This document shows positions 25,376 to 36,385 of a stretch of 64,000 nt of DNA, in pieces. The translations under genes and the position numbers were made by a program. Position 1 is the first letter of the stretch. Every line of letters begins with the position of its first letter. Origin of the DNA: CAYQQU01 sp964419545 (GTDB lineage: Bacteria; Bacteroidota; Bacteroidia; Chitinophagales; Saprospiraceae); the NCBI GenBank assembly GCA_964419545.1, contig CAYQQU010000029.1, forward strand, positions 1 through 64,000. Reading direction: 5' to 3'. The notes beneath the pieces were generated by a model. It was not told the DNA's origin. It made no database searches and saw nothing but the letters and a program-made list of their open reading frames with translations.

Positions 25376-27091
25376 TCAATACCTCCACGCCACGTCCACC
25401 TTCTTCCTCTCTCCCGTCTCGGTGATCAAGAAGGCGCCCATCTCCAGCGTTTCGCCGGCATAATCCTCGAAGTATTGCAGCCGAAGCGGATGCAGCCCTT
25501 TGGCCAGGGCCAGTCGCCCGGAGCGCAGGCGGGCGGAATGGGAGCCGCCGTTGTCGACTACCAGCTGTTCGTGGACGTACAGGCGGGAACCGTCGTCGGA
25601 GAGGGTGAAAAACTCATAGAGTCCGGTTTGCGGCACCGCAACGAATCCTTCGAAGACAAGCGCGTAGTGATCCGGCCGCCCGGCCAGCGGGGCGGGCGCC
25701 AGGGATTGGGTCGTGCCGGTATCTACCGGCGTCAGCGATGGAAAGTCGGGCAGCTTTGCGAACGCCCCTTCGTAGTAGCGATAACGCAGTCCGGGGCGGG
25801 TCGCCCGATCGGGTACGGCTTCCAGGGGCTGGGTGCGCGGATAAGTGCGGGATACTTCCCGGCCGCGGGCGTTGCCGGCTTCGTCGAAGAGCCTGGCTCT
25901 GAGCCTGGTCGTTGCTTTTAGTTCGATGGGCTCCGTATAGCGGGGAGCGGCGGCGCTGGGCCTGCTTCCATCCAGCGTATAATGCACTTGCAGGCGGGGA
26001 TAGGTATGGGTGGCGCGTACCGTAAAGCGCTCGGTAAACTGGCTGGCGGGCGTCAAAGCCAGATGCAGGTTCAATTCATGCAGGTTGACGCGGTAAATAA
26101 CTTCCGCCTGGCGGGTCGTCGCATCAAAGACCCGGAACAGCAGGTGCGGCAAATTGTGTTCCGTCGTGTCCCATTGAATATCGATCAGGGCGTAGCTGTG
26201 CAGCGACTCACATACCGTGGATACCCGGTAGGAATTGCGTTCGGGCGCTTCGATCTGATTGAGGCTGGCGAACTGCAATTCGACGGCGTCATAATCGAAC
26301 GCGCCCGGCGCCCGGGCCACTTCGCCGTAGTGCTGGTCGCCGGTGAGCAGCACCACACCTTCGGCATTGGTATGGCGGATGAGATCAAAGAGGCGCTGCC
26401 GGGCTTCGGGAAACAGCGCCCAGGTTTCTGACCCGGAGTCGGCGTCGAGCAGGATCTGGAAGCCGGATACCAGCAGGCGGAGGTCGGCCGGCTTTCGGAG
26501 CGCCTCGGCCAGCCATTGCCATTGGGCCTCGCCGAGGACATCGCCGCCCGTGCCCGGCGCATCGCGGTTGTACCGGACGTCGAGCATGATCACCTGGAGC
26601 CTGTTGCCGCCAGCGTCAAAGAAGTGGTCGTAATAAATGCCGGGGCGTTCGGCGGGCACCGTTTCGTTCAGCTCCCAGAAGTCCAGGAACAGTTGTCTGC
26701 TTTCCGCCTTGAGCGGATATTCTTTGCCGGCGTTGTTTAAGCCGAAGTCGTGGTCGTCCCAGGTGGCCAGGAAAGGCGCTGCGGCCTTGAGCCGTTGAAA
26801 ATAAGGCCGGGCGGCCAGCTTGTCGTAGCAGGCCTGAATGAAGCCGGGATCGTCTTCGGTGTCGGCGTACACATTGTCGCCGATCCAGAGGCAAAGGTCG
26901 GGCTCCGCTTCGAAGTAGGCCTGGAGCGCCGGCGCCGGTTCGTCCTGCCGGTGGCAGGCCATCACGGCGATACGCGAACCTGCTCTTTGAGCGACGACGG
27001 CCGGCAAAGCGAAAAACCATCCGGCGAAAAACAGCAGCATCAGCGCCGGGGTCCGGCGTTGAGGAATAAAGAAGGCGCAAGGATTGGGCAT
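25376..27091 (-). CDS. Secreted PhoD-type phosphatase with chitobiase-C-like and PA14 modules
   Basis: A 571-residue exported metallophosphoesterase. A signal segment (hydrophobic about 15-34, ending VVAQ) precedes the PhoD-like domain (about 40-345) with metal-site motifs WIGDNVYAD, ATWDDHDFG and LTGDQHYGE. Residues about 355-420 form a chitobiase C-terminal-like domain (VHYTLDGSRPS). Residues about 435-560 are a PA14-like domain (YRYYEGAFAKLPDFPSL, TLSDDGSRLYV), often glycan-binding. No T9SS domain is present at the end. It may be a phosphodiesterase or phosphomonoesterase targeted to polysaccharide; the substrate is not fixed. Confidence 0.8.
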   Translation of the reverse strand: MPNPCAFFIPQRRTPALMLLFFAGWFFALPAVVAQRAGSRIAVMACHRQDEPAPALQAYFEAEPDLCLWIGDNVYADTEDDPGFIQACYDKLAARPYFQRLKAAAPFLATWDDHDFGLNNAGKEYPLKAESRQLFLDFWELNETVPAERPGIYYDHFFDAGGNRLQVIMLDVRYNRDAPGTGGDVLGEAQWQWLAEALRKPADLRLLVSGFQILLDADSGSETWALFPEARQRLFDLIRHTNAEGVVLLTGDQHYGEVARAPGAFDYDAVELQFASLNQIEAPERNSYRVSTVCESLHSYALIDIQWDTTEHNLPHLLFRVFDATTRQAEVIYRVNLHELNLHLALTPASQFTERFTVRATHTYPRLQVHYTLDGSRPSAAAPRYTEPIELKATTRLRARLFDEAGNARGREVSRTYPRTQPLEAVPDRATRPGLRYRYYEGAFAKLPDFPSLTPVDTGTTQSLAPAPLAGRPDHYALVFEGFVAVPQTGLYEFFTLSDDGSRLYVHEQLVVDNGGSHSARLRSGRLALAKGLHPLRLQYFEDYAGETLEMGAFLITETGERKKVDVAWRY

Positions 27092-27176
27092 CGAACAGTG
27101 TTTTGTTCGAAAAATAAATCATTGCGCCCGTCCTCGTTTTGTCTGCGGCCGGTTATTTTAAAAAGTTAAAACTTGG

Positions 27177-30100
27177 TTAACGTACCGTCAGTCGTTTCAC
27201 TATGGTCCCCTGCGGCGTGCGCAAGCGCAACAAGTAGACGCCGCCCGGCAGATCGCCTATGGAAAAGGGAATGGTTTGCGGACCGCTGAGCAGCGGCCGT
27301 TCCCGCTGTTGCAGCCATTGCCCGTCGGGCCGGAAAAGTTCTATTTGTAATGTTCCGGCCTGCGGGCTGTTCAGGCTGATGTTAATCCATTCGCCGGCGG
27401 GGTTGGGAAATATTTTGACTTGCGGCTTTCCCGGGGTGACGGGTTCCGCGCCGGAGACCGTACCCGGCTCGACGATGGTCCCGCGGTGCGGCGCTGCGGC
27501 GCAGGCCTGATCGCCCTGGTCCGAGCTGACGCAGGCCTCGCTATTGTAGTTGACCAGGTCGAAAAATTCCACGTCGTCGACGTACCAGCCGCCCAGGCCG
27601 GGGACGCCCTCCTCTTCCAGTTCGGTGCCGAAGCGGAAGCGCAGCAGCACCTCCTGCCCGGCGTACGGGCTCAGGTCGACGTAAGTATCGACCATGCCGC
27701 CGCTATCGCCCCAGAATCCTTCCAGGTCGGGAATCGAGAAGGTCCGGTAATTGAGCTGCCCGCGGTAAGGGTTCTTGAACATCAAGTCGCCCAGGTCTTC
27801 CCAGGCGAGCCCGCCGTCGGTGGATACCTGAACGATGCCGCCGTCGAGCACCGGGTCGGTGAGGTAGCGGTGAAAGAAGCGCAGTACGGGTTGGTTGCCG
27901 GAGGGGACGACGGGTTCCGCCAGTTGCAGCACCTGGTCGCTCTCATCGGGGGTAGCCGGCACAAACCAGGCGAAAGAGCCGCTATTGGCTTGCGTCGTGA
28001 ATCCCAGCTCCCAGATGCTGAGGCTTTCCGAGAGCGGCAGGAAGACCCAGTTGGCGTCGCCCGTTTCCATATCGTCGTAGAATTGGCGCACCGATACGAG
28101 GGCTTCGGAGCTGGCCAGCGTATATTTCAGGTTTACCGAAGCTCCGCTGGCGATTTCTCCGATTTCAAAGATCAACAGACCGCCCTCGGTGGTCAGTTCG
28201 GCCTCGCCGCTGTAGGAACCGGCCACAAAGGCAGCGCCGGCCGGGATGGGGTCGGTGACGACCACGCCGCTCACCGCCGTTTCTTTATGATTGGTAACGA
28301 CCAGCTCGACGTCGATCTCTTCACCTGCTTCGATATTTGCGGTAACCGTCTTGGCGATCTTAAGTTCTTTGATGCAGGTGGGCGGCGCGAAAAAGTCCTG
28401 TACGCCGTCGGTGCGGTCGAAGGGGCTGTTCTGCTGAGCATTTATCCCGAAGCCGCGCCGGGCGAATACTTCCCAGATCAGGCACTGGTGGAGGCCGTCG
28501 TAGAGCAGCTCGTCGGCGGCGAGGATGGCGTCGCGGCCGTCGATGAAGCCGGGGGTGCAGGCCTGCAGTTTCATGCCGTCCATCACCAGTTGGATGGCGA
28601 TGTTATTGCCGCCCGCGCCGTAGTAGAGGTCTTCATCCCAGCCGTATTCCTCGACGAGCCGCCAGTAGAGGTCCCAAAGCAGGCTGGTCCATACCTCGCC
28701 CAGCGGATGGGGCGCCGAGGTGGCGATCACATCGTCGTAGACCTGGTTGTTTACCGCCGGGTCGGTAGCGTACGGGAAGCGCCGGATACCCGCGCCGTTG
28801 ACGCCGGCCCGGGTAGCGAAGTTGCCGATGCCGCGGGGCATCTCCCCGGTATCGCCCGGCCGGGCGGTAGTGATGAGCGTAAAAAAATCGCTCCAGCCTT
28901 CGCCCATCTGTTCGTCATTGGTCAGGCAGCTGGCGGCGCTGGGCCCGCCGGTGAGGCGGTTGGAGATGCCATGGCCGTATTCGTGGGCGATGATGCCGTT
29001 ATCCAGGGTGCCGTCGGTAAACTCAGGGCCGCTGCTGCCCGGCGGCAATTGCAGGGTAGCGACCACGCCTTCGGCGATTCGCTGCCGGATGAGCTGGCAG
29101 TCGGTGCTTCTCAGCATCACGGAGGGTATTCCCGGATTGGGTACTTCGGCGACGCCGCCCATGCCGACGACCGCGTTGTCGTAATTGCAGATGATGACGG
29201 CGATCGCGCCGGCGGCTTCCGCATTGGCGGTCTTTTGTTCAAAAAAGCAACTGCCGCGATCGATGAGGGCGATCTTGCCGGCTACGGCATCGGCATTGAC
29301 GATGGGCTCGCAGGCCAGGGAAGGCGCCTGCGTCTCGTCGAATGCTTCCGCCACTTCACCGGTGACCGGCGTTTCGCTGACGGGCGGGCCGTAGCTGGCG
29401 GTGCCGGTGAGGTAGCTGCCGCTGATCGCTTCCGGCGCCACTACGGTGAGCAGTTCGCCGCCTACGCGGTTCCAGAGGTACATCTGCATGCGGCCGTTGC
29501 CGCCGTCGGGGGGCGTACTGAAATTGGCGTTGTTGATATTCTCTCCGGCGCCGTAGCCATCCTGGGCTTCGGCGATCACGTAATCGCCGCCGTTGCCGTC
29601 ATTGCCGTAGGTGTTTTCCTGAAAGTTGCCGGCAGCTTCGTCGAACCCGTACGCATACGCAAAATCGTGCATGGCGTTGTTGAGGTAAAACAGCTGGGTG
29701 ACCGATATTTCCTGATTTTCGCTCGGTTCGGCCGCGGGGTCATAAGGGAAATCGAAGAGGAGGGCGTCGCCGCCGTCAGGCTCATCATCACTGGAGAAGT
29801 TGACGTCGGCGAGGTCGAGATAGGCGTGTACGTTATTACCGCGGGTAATCCGGTATTCGAAACCTTCCGCGCCGTCCGTGTCGTGCCAGCCGAAGGGCGA
29901 AGCCAGGGGATCGGCGGGATTGACGACGAGCTCCCGCTCGCCGTGGATCGGGCTCTCCAGCGGCAGCGGCCATACGTTATATGTTGCACCGTCGGTCACT
30001 AAAGGAGGGCGGGGCGCCGGCATCGCGCCGGAGCGGCAGGCGTGCGCCGGAGAATGGGCATGGTGATGACCGAATGAACAGTACAGGGTCCAGTTGTCTT

Positions 30101-30731
30101 TTTCCAGCATCGCGCCGGTAACTGCGTCGATGCGCAGGCTCCAGTAATCGGACGAACCGATGGGGTTCAGGGATAGCGACCAGGCCAGGCGTGCGCGGTC
30201 GGTATCCGGGAAATACTGATAGACCAGTTCGACGGGTACGTCATTCTGGGCGAAGCCGGCGCCGGAAAACAGGTAGCGCTGCTCTGCGGCAGTGTCGATG
30301 CGGCGGGGAGGCGCGGACAGCGCGATGCCCAGGTGGCCGGCGGCGGCGCGCAGGGCCGCTTCGGCCGAAAGCAGCGGCTCGATGGCATTGATCTTTTGTG
30401 CCAGCGAGTCGACGAAGCGGTTGGTCGCAAAGCCTACCTCGCCGTCCGGGCGCAGGTGCACCCCGGAGATGGCGTTGTGTACGGGAATACCCTGATGGCG
30501 TTGCTGCAGGTACAGGTGCGTTACGCCGTTGTGCCGGGAGCGGTACTGATCGTTGAGTTGCAGGTCGGCAATATCGCCGGAGGTAAGCCCCCAGGCGGTG
30601 CGTTGCTTTTCCAGGTGAAGCCGGGCGGCGTTCAGGAAGTCGGTCGATTGAGCTTTCAGGATGACGGGCCCCTGACAAAGGAGGCACAGGCCGACGATCA
30701 CCTGAAGAGCGTAGATGTTGCGAGCATTCAT
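27177..30731 (-). CDS. M36 (fungalysin) metallopeptidase with PA, DUF11-like and T9SS domains
   Basis: A 1184-residue secreted zinc protease. The signal peptide (1-27) and an FTP propeptide (about 35-190, SRHNGVTHLYLQQRHQGIPV) precede the peptidase. The zinc site is His583-Glu584-x2-His587 in HEYGHGISNRL, with the third ligand in MGEGWSDFF. A PA domain is inserted at about 460-550 (GKIALIDRGSCFFEQK). After residue about 800 come a DUF11-like beta domain (VVVTDPIPAGAAF), a jelly-roll-like domain (GGWYVDDVEFFDL) and a T9SS sorting domain (IFPNPAGEWINI) to the end. It should degrade protein outside the cell. It lies 85 bases upstream of the PhoD-type gene on the same strand. Confidence 0.9.
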   Translation of the reverse strand: MNARNIYALQVIVGLCLLCQGPVILKAQSTDFLNAARLHLEKQRTAWGLTSGDIADLQLNDQYRSRHNGVTHLYLQQRHQGIPVHNAISGVHLRPDGEVGFATNRFVDSLAQKINAIEPLLSAEAALRAAAGHLGIALSAPPRRIDTAAEQRYLFSGAGFAQNDVPVELVYQYFPDTDRARLAWSLSLNPIGSSDYWSLRIDAVTGAMLEKDNWTLYCSFGHHHAHSPAHACRSGAMPAPRPPLVTDGATYNVWPLPLESPIHGERELVVNPADPLASPFGWHDTDGAEGFEYRITRGNNVHAYLDLADVNFSSDDEPDGGDALLFDFPYDPAAEPSENQEISVTQLFYLNNAMHDFAYAYGFDEAAGNFQENTYGNDGNGGDYVIAEAQDGYGAGENINNANFSTPPDGGNGRMQMYLWNRVGGELLTVVAPEAISGSYLTGTASYGPPVSETPVTGEVAEAFDETQAPSLACEPIVNADAVAGKIALIDRGSCFFEQKTANAEAAGAIAVIICNYDNAVVGMGGVAEVPNPGIPSVMLRSTDCQLIRQRIAEGVVATLQLPPGSSGPEFTDGTLDNGIIAHEYGHGISNRLTGGPSAASCLTNDEQMGEGWSDFFTLITTARPGDTGEMPRGIGNFATRAGVNGAGIRRFPYATDPAVNNQVYDDVIATSAPHPLGEVWTSLLWDLYWRLVEEYGWDEDLYYGAGGNNIAIQLVMDGMKLQACTPGFIDGRDAILAADELLYDGLHQCLIWEVFARRGFGINAQQNSPFDRTDGVQDFFAPPTCIKELKIAKTVTANIEAGEEIDVELVVTNHKETAVSGVVVTDPIPAGAAFVAGSYSGEAELTTEGGLLIFEIGEIASGASVNLKYTLASSEALVSVRQFYDDMETGDANWVFLPLSESLSIWELGFTTQANSGSFAWFVPATPDESDQVLQLAEPVVPSGNQPVLRFFHRYLTDPVLDGGIVQVSTDGGLAWEDLGDLMFKNPYRGQLNYRTFSIPDLEGFWGDSGGMVDTYVDLSPYAGQEVLLRFRFGTELEEEGVPGLGGWYVDDVEFFDLVNYNSEACVSSDQGDQACAAAPHRGTIVEPGTVSGAEPVTPGKPQVKIFPNPAGEWINISLNSPQAGTLQIELFRPDGQWLQQRERPLLSGPQTIPFSIGDLPGGVYLLRLRTPQGTIVKRLTVR

Positions 30732-30828
30732 GGACTACGAAATATAGGGGTAATGAAATACGGTCTTGGGAATTCGCTTTGCCGGTGCGCGCCCAGGCGC
30801 ATCGGCTTCCGGTGCTTGGGTATGGGTA

Positions 30829-30990
30829 TTAGCCCGGATTATTCATGGATTAATCTATTGCCGGCCGCCATTCTGCCCCGCTCACTCACCGTGTTTGGGG
30901 GATACCTGCCTGCAGCAGGCGTGTCGCCTTCCTGTGCGAACGCAAGCCTGTCAACCGTCATGACGAAGAACCTATGAATAATCCGGTTTA
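30829..30990. repeat. Palindromic repeat family A, long copy
   Basis: A 160-bp element with inverted termini: AGCCCGGATTATTCATGG on the left and CCTATGAATAATCCGG on the right. The interior (CCATTCTGCCCCGCTCACTCACC, GGGATACCTGCCTGCAGCAGG, GCGAACGCAAGCCTG) is nearly identical to the copy at 42439-42592. It occupies most of the 384-base gap between the divergent M36 and rlmB genes, in which I find no gene. Confidence 0.85.
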
Positions 30991-31115
30991 GAGCGGCGTA
31001 AATATCTATCTAAAAAGCAAATTTACCATTTATTTTCCGGCGGCAAATCGTCGGTTGCTTGGCGGAGCGCGTGTTTTTGTCGATATTCCTGCATTCGGAA
31101 ATCCGCAAATGAAAT

Positions 31116-31865
31116 ATGCAAGATAAAAATATCGTGTACGGGCGTCATCCCGTCCTGGATGCCATCGAATCGGGGGCGACGATGGAAAAGCTGGTATTAC
31201 AACAGGGGATTCGCGGGGATTTCGAGAAAGAAATCCGCCGGCTGAGCAAAGCGCACAACATTCCGGTACAGGTGGCGCCCAAGGAAAAGCTCAATCGCCT
31301 GGTAAAAGGGAACCATCAGGGCATCGTCGGTTTTCTCTCGCTGATCCGGTACTACGAGCTGGCGGACGTGGTGCCGACGATCTACGAACGCTCCGAAACG
31401 CCGCTGATCGTGCTTCTGGACGGCGTGACCGACGTGCGCAACCTGGGCGCTATCGCGCGGTCGGCGGAGTGCAGCGGCGCCCATGCGCTGGTGGTGGCGC
31501 GCCGGGGAAGCGCTCAGATCAACGCCGAGGCTATGAAGACATCGGCGGGCGCCTTAGCCAATATTCCCGTTTGCCGCGAGGGCAGCCTGGTCAAGGCGGT
31601 GGGATGGCTGCAAATGTCGGGGCTTGCTGTGGTCGCGGGCGACCTCGGCGCAGAAAAACCGATTTACGAAGTGGATCTGAAGCGGCCGGTCTGTTTGGTG
31701 ATGGGGGCGGAGGGCGCCGGCATCAGCCCCGCCATGCGCAAATGTGCGGACGAGTTGTTCGTCATCCCGCAGGCCGGAGCGAGCAATTCGTTTAACGTTT
31801 CAGTTGCAGCGGGGATCATGCTTTATGAAGTGATGCGACAGCGAGGAATATGGAAGCAAGCCTGA
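31116..31865 (+). CDS. rlmB: 23S rRNA 2'-O-methyltransferase, TrmH/SpoU family
   Basis: A 249-residue SPOUT-fold enzyme that would methylate the 2'-hydroxyl of G2251 in 23S rRNA using SAM. The N-terminal substrate-binding part (NIVYGRHPVLDAIESG) is followed by the knot domain with motifs LLDGVTDVRNLGAIARSAEC, VMGAEGAGISPAMRKC and IPQAGASNSFNVSVAAGIML. The match to RlmB is good, though tRNA-directed members of the family are similar. The ATG follows a GTTTTTGT element at 31071 that may be a weak promoter. A truncated repeat family A copy starts 6 bases after the stop. Confidence 0.88.
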   Translation: MQDKNIVYGRHPVLDAIESGATMEKLVLQQGIRGDFEKEIRRLSKAHNIPVQVAPKEKLNRLVKGNHQGIVGFLSLIRYYELADVVPTIYERSETPLIVLLDGVTDVRNLGAIARSAECSGAHALVVARRGSAQINAEAMKTSAGALANIPVCREGSLVKAVGWLQMSGLAVVAGDLGAEKPIYEVDLKRPVCLVMGAEGAGISPAMRKCADELFVIPQAGASNSFNVSVAAGIMLYEVMRQRGIWKQA

Positions 31866-31870
31866 AAGTT

Positions 31871-31955
31871 TACCCGGATGATTCACGGATTCATCTGTTG
31901 CCGGTCGCTATTCTGCCCCGCTAACCCGGATGATTCATGGATTCATCTATTGCGA
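31871..31955. repeat. Two truncated left halves of repeat family A in tandem
   Basis: TACCCGGATGATTCACGG with the first part of the internal segment (ATTCTGCCCCGCT) is followed at 31922 by a second start, AACCCGGATGATTCATGG, which soon loses similarity. No right arm is present. Confidence 0.7.
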
Positions 31956-32020
31956 AGCCAAACTGGCCGGGACAAATAATGAGCCTTGGATTTCCCTCTG
32001 GAAACGGTCGGCTCACCAGA

Positions 32021-32340
32021 CATTCAAAGACCAAACCCGCACATTCTCGGAATTCAACAAAGGCAGCTGGGTCGTACTCTGTCGGCTCACAAAGCGCTCA
32101 AAGACCAAGCCCGCACATTCTCGGACTTCAACAAAGGCAGCTGGGTCGTACTTTGTCGGCCCACAAAGCGCTCAAAGACCAAGCCCACACATTCTCGGAC
32201 TTCAACAAAGGCAGCTGGGTCGTACTCTGTCGGCCTACAAAGCGCTCAAAGACCAAGCCCGCACATTCTCGGAATTCAACAAAGGCAACTGGGTCGTACT
32301 TTGTCGGCCCACAGAGCGCTCAAAGACCAAGCCCGCAATG
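32021..32340. repeat. 74-bp tandem repeat array, a little over four units
   Basis: The unit, starting CAAAGACCAAGCCCGCACAT, recurs at 32025, 32099, 32173, 32247 and 32321, exactly 74 bases apart, with scattered substitutions (GGACTT/GGAATT, CTCACA/CCCACA/CCTACA). Because 74 is not a multiple of three, all three plus frames stay open, giving three overlapping pseudo-ORFs. None has a credible start or composition. There are no spacers, so it is not a CRISPR array. Confidence 0.9.
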
Positions 32341-32386
32341 GGTTCCTAACGAACCCGCTCCAAACATGGGGCAGACCCCAAAGGGG

Positions 32387-32416
32387 AAAAAACCCCCGGC
32401 GCGGCGAAGCGCCGGG
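32387..32416 (-). terminator. Terminator of the S24 repressor gene
   Basis: On the minus strand, CCCGGCGC and GCGCCGGGGG pair around a short loop and are followed by TTTTTT. It lies 37 bases past the stop codon of the gene at 32453. Confidence 0.8.
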
Positions 32417-32452
32417 AGGCATAATCAAAAAACAGCAGGATATGTTGTCTTT

Positions 32453-33196
32453 TCAGGATAAATCGCTGATGCGGCGGACGACTTCGTAGAGGCGGGTGTA
32501 CTCGTTGACGTCCTCTTCGAAGGGGTCGTGTTCGAGGTGGTTGGCGGAGATCATTTTCAGGCCGACCACCCGGCCGCGGCTGTCGAAGATCCGTTGTACG
32601 AATTTCACCCAGAGGGAGCCGTTGCTTTTGACGGCGTAGATCTTGTTGTCGCGAATTTCGTGGGGGCCGCCGATTTCCCGGCAGATCACGATGTCTCCGT
32701 TCTGGATGACCGGTTCCATACTATTGCCGTTGATGGGGAAGGCGACGAGCCCGCTGCCGGCGAGGCCGGGCAGGGAGAAATATTCCAGTTCTTCGGTAGC
32801 GAAGCTTTGATCGACGGTGGCGCCGGCGAAAGCTTCGGTGGTGGTGAACAGGATATTTCCCCGGTAGACCGGTTCCGCTTCCGTTTCTTCGGCTGCTTCC
32901 TGGCGGGGCAGGTCCATGCCGAAAGGCGTGCCGATGCCGTCGAGCATGTAGGATTCGTTGACGCCGTATTCCTGGCAAAGGATCCTGGCGTGGCGGTAAT
33001 CCAGGCAACGGTTATCATCCGGGTTGAGAAAAGCACGGATGATATGGCCGTAAGCCCGGTTGCCCAGGATCTTTTCGGCAAAGTCGCCCATGCCCTTGCC
33101 GTTGCGGTCGTTCTTGACGATTTCACCCCGTTCCTCCAATAGCCGGAATACCTTGATGAAGCGCTCATTCAGCTGCCGACGGTCTTCTCGAATCAT
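32453..33196 (-). CDS. LexA-like S24-family repressor
   Basis: A 247-residue regulator. The N-terminal about 90 residues are helical and HTH-like (FAEKILGNRAYGHIIRAFLN, YRHARILCQEYGVNESYML). The C-terminal half is an S24 peptidase-like domain with Ser159 in NGNSMEPVIQNGD and a probable general base Lys198 in LWVKFVQR, the pair used for self-cleavage in LexA and phage repressors. A candidate Ala-Gly cleavage site is in EAFAGATVD (about 121-129). No prophage genes accompany it, so it may control a host stress regulon. The gene is monocistronic and ends in a strong terminator. Confidence 0.75.
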   Translation of the reverse strand: MIREDRRQLNERFIKVFRLLEERGEIVKNDRNGKGMGDFAEKILGNRAYGHIIRAFLNPDDNRCLDYRHARILCQEYGVNESYMLDGIGTPFGMDLPRQEAAEETEAEPVYRGNILFTTTEAFAGATVDQSFATEELEYFSLPGLAGSGLVAFPINGNSMEPVIQNGDIVICREIGGPHEIRDNKIYAVKSNGSLWVKFVQRIFDSRGRVVGLKMISANHLEHDPFEEDVNEYTRLYEVVRRISDLS

Positions 33197-33328
33197 TTTG
33201 TTGGGTATTTTTGGCTTTCAAACAATACGAAATAATTTGGTTGGCAAGTTAAAACAAAAGTTGATGAAAAACAAATTATTTCTACAAAAATTGTCTTTGT
33301 TTGGGAAAAGAAACGGATCGGATGCGAA

Positions 33329-33574
33329 TCATTGTAAATCGGCGTTGATTAATTTGAAGACCATGATGGTGGTCGGTTCCTGCGCAAAGGTTTGTTTGAC
33401 CTCGCGGTTCAGCGCCGCCATCAGTACGTCGTAATCCCCGAATACCTGGGTGCTCATGTTGTTGGTGCGCACCGTGAGGCTTTCGTGCTGATTGAGGCGG
33501 TCGATGAATTCGAGGATCGATTTCTTGTAGTCGGAGCGAAGAGGATACATGCTGATTTCTACGGATGCTTGCAT
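33329..33574 (-). CDS. YkoF-like thiamine/HMP-binding domain protein
   Basis: An 81-residue single-domain protein: MQASVEISMYPLRSDYKKSI, then LTVRTNNMSTQVFGDYDVLM, then an FAQEPTTIMVFKLINAD strand. This pattern fits the small YkoF/MTH1187-type ferredoxin-like family, some of whose members bind thiamine or hydroxymethylpyrimidine. No thiamine gene or TPP riboswitch is adjacent, so the ligand is inferred from the family only. It is divergent from ftsK. Confidence 0.65.
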   Translation of the reverse strand: MQASVEISMYPLRSDYKKSILEFIDRLNQHESLTVRTNNMSTQVFGDYDVLMAALNREVKQTFAQEPTTIMVFKLINADLQ

Positions 33575-33635
33575 AACATTAAATTTGGTTTGGAATGAAG
33601 ATAAGAAAACCGGCGGGCAGGAGAAAACCGGAAAG

Positions 33636-33667
33636 TTCTCAATTAAGAACGGAAATGGCTATTTTTG
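33636..33667 (+). promoter_or_regulatory. Promoter of ftsK
   Basis: TTCT at 33636-33639, a 20-bp spacer and a perfect TATTTTTG at 33660-33667. The leader to the ATG at 33798 is about 125 bases. AAGGAG lies nine bases before that ATG. Confidence 0.55.
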
Positions 33668-33797
33668 CAGACTGACAGGTTCCGGAGTACTACCGACCGG
33701 GGTTCGGAACGTACAGATAGCCGGCTGTTGAAAAAATCGGATATTTACCGAACGAGAGGCGGCCGTCGTCATCTCTCATCACCGAAGGAGCAACCAA

Positions 33798-36251
<2,454 letters not shown>

Positions 36252-36300
36252 GAAAGGAGGTGTACCGCTTCCGTTCTACAACAGTCCCGAATCAGCGAAT

Positions 36301-36383
36301 TTCGGTTTGAAACATTATTGTGCTCTCGTCCCGGCAGGAGGAGCTATGGGTAGAATATTTTGCATGCAGTGATTGCCGCCCCG
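36301..36383. repeat. Dispersed repeat family B, copy 1
   Basis: About 80 bases beginning TTCGGTTTGAAACATT, with a middle CTCGTCCCGGC and ending CAGTGATTGCCGCCCCGG, similar throughout to 60686-60767. It fills the end of the convergent gap and stops three bases before the stop codon of the minus-strand gene at 36386. Confidence 0.75.
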
Positions 36384-36385
36384 GG

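Noticed and set aside
27420..30002. An 860-codon plus-strand open frame inside the M36 gene
   Set aside because: It is the shadow of the metallopeptidase, whose HExxH site, PA domain and T9SS tail are all on the minus strand.
32021..32340. Possible CRISPR array
   Set aside because: The units are contiguous 74-mers with no variable spacers, and no cas gene is present.
31930..32489. Three overlapping plus-strand ORFs over the 74-bp array
   Set aside because: They arise because the repeat unit lacks stops in all phases; the peptides are low-complexity versions of each other and have no start signal.
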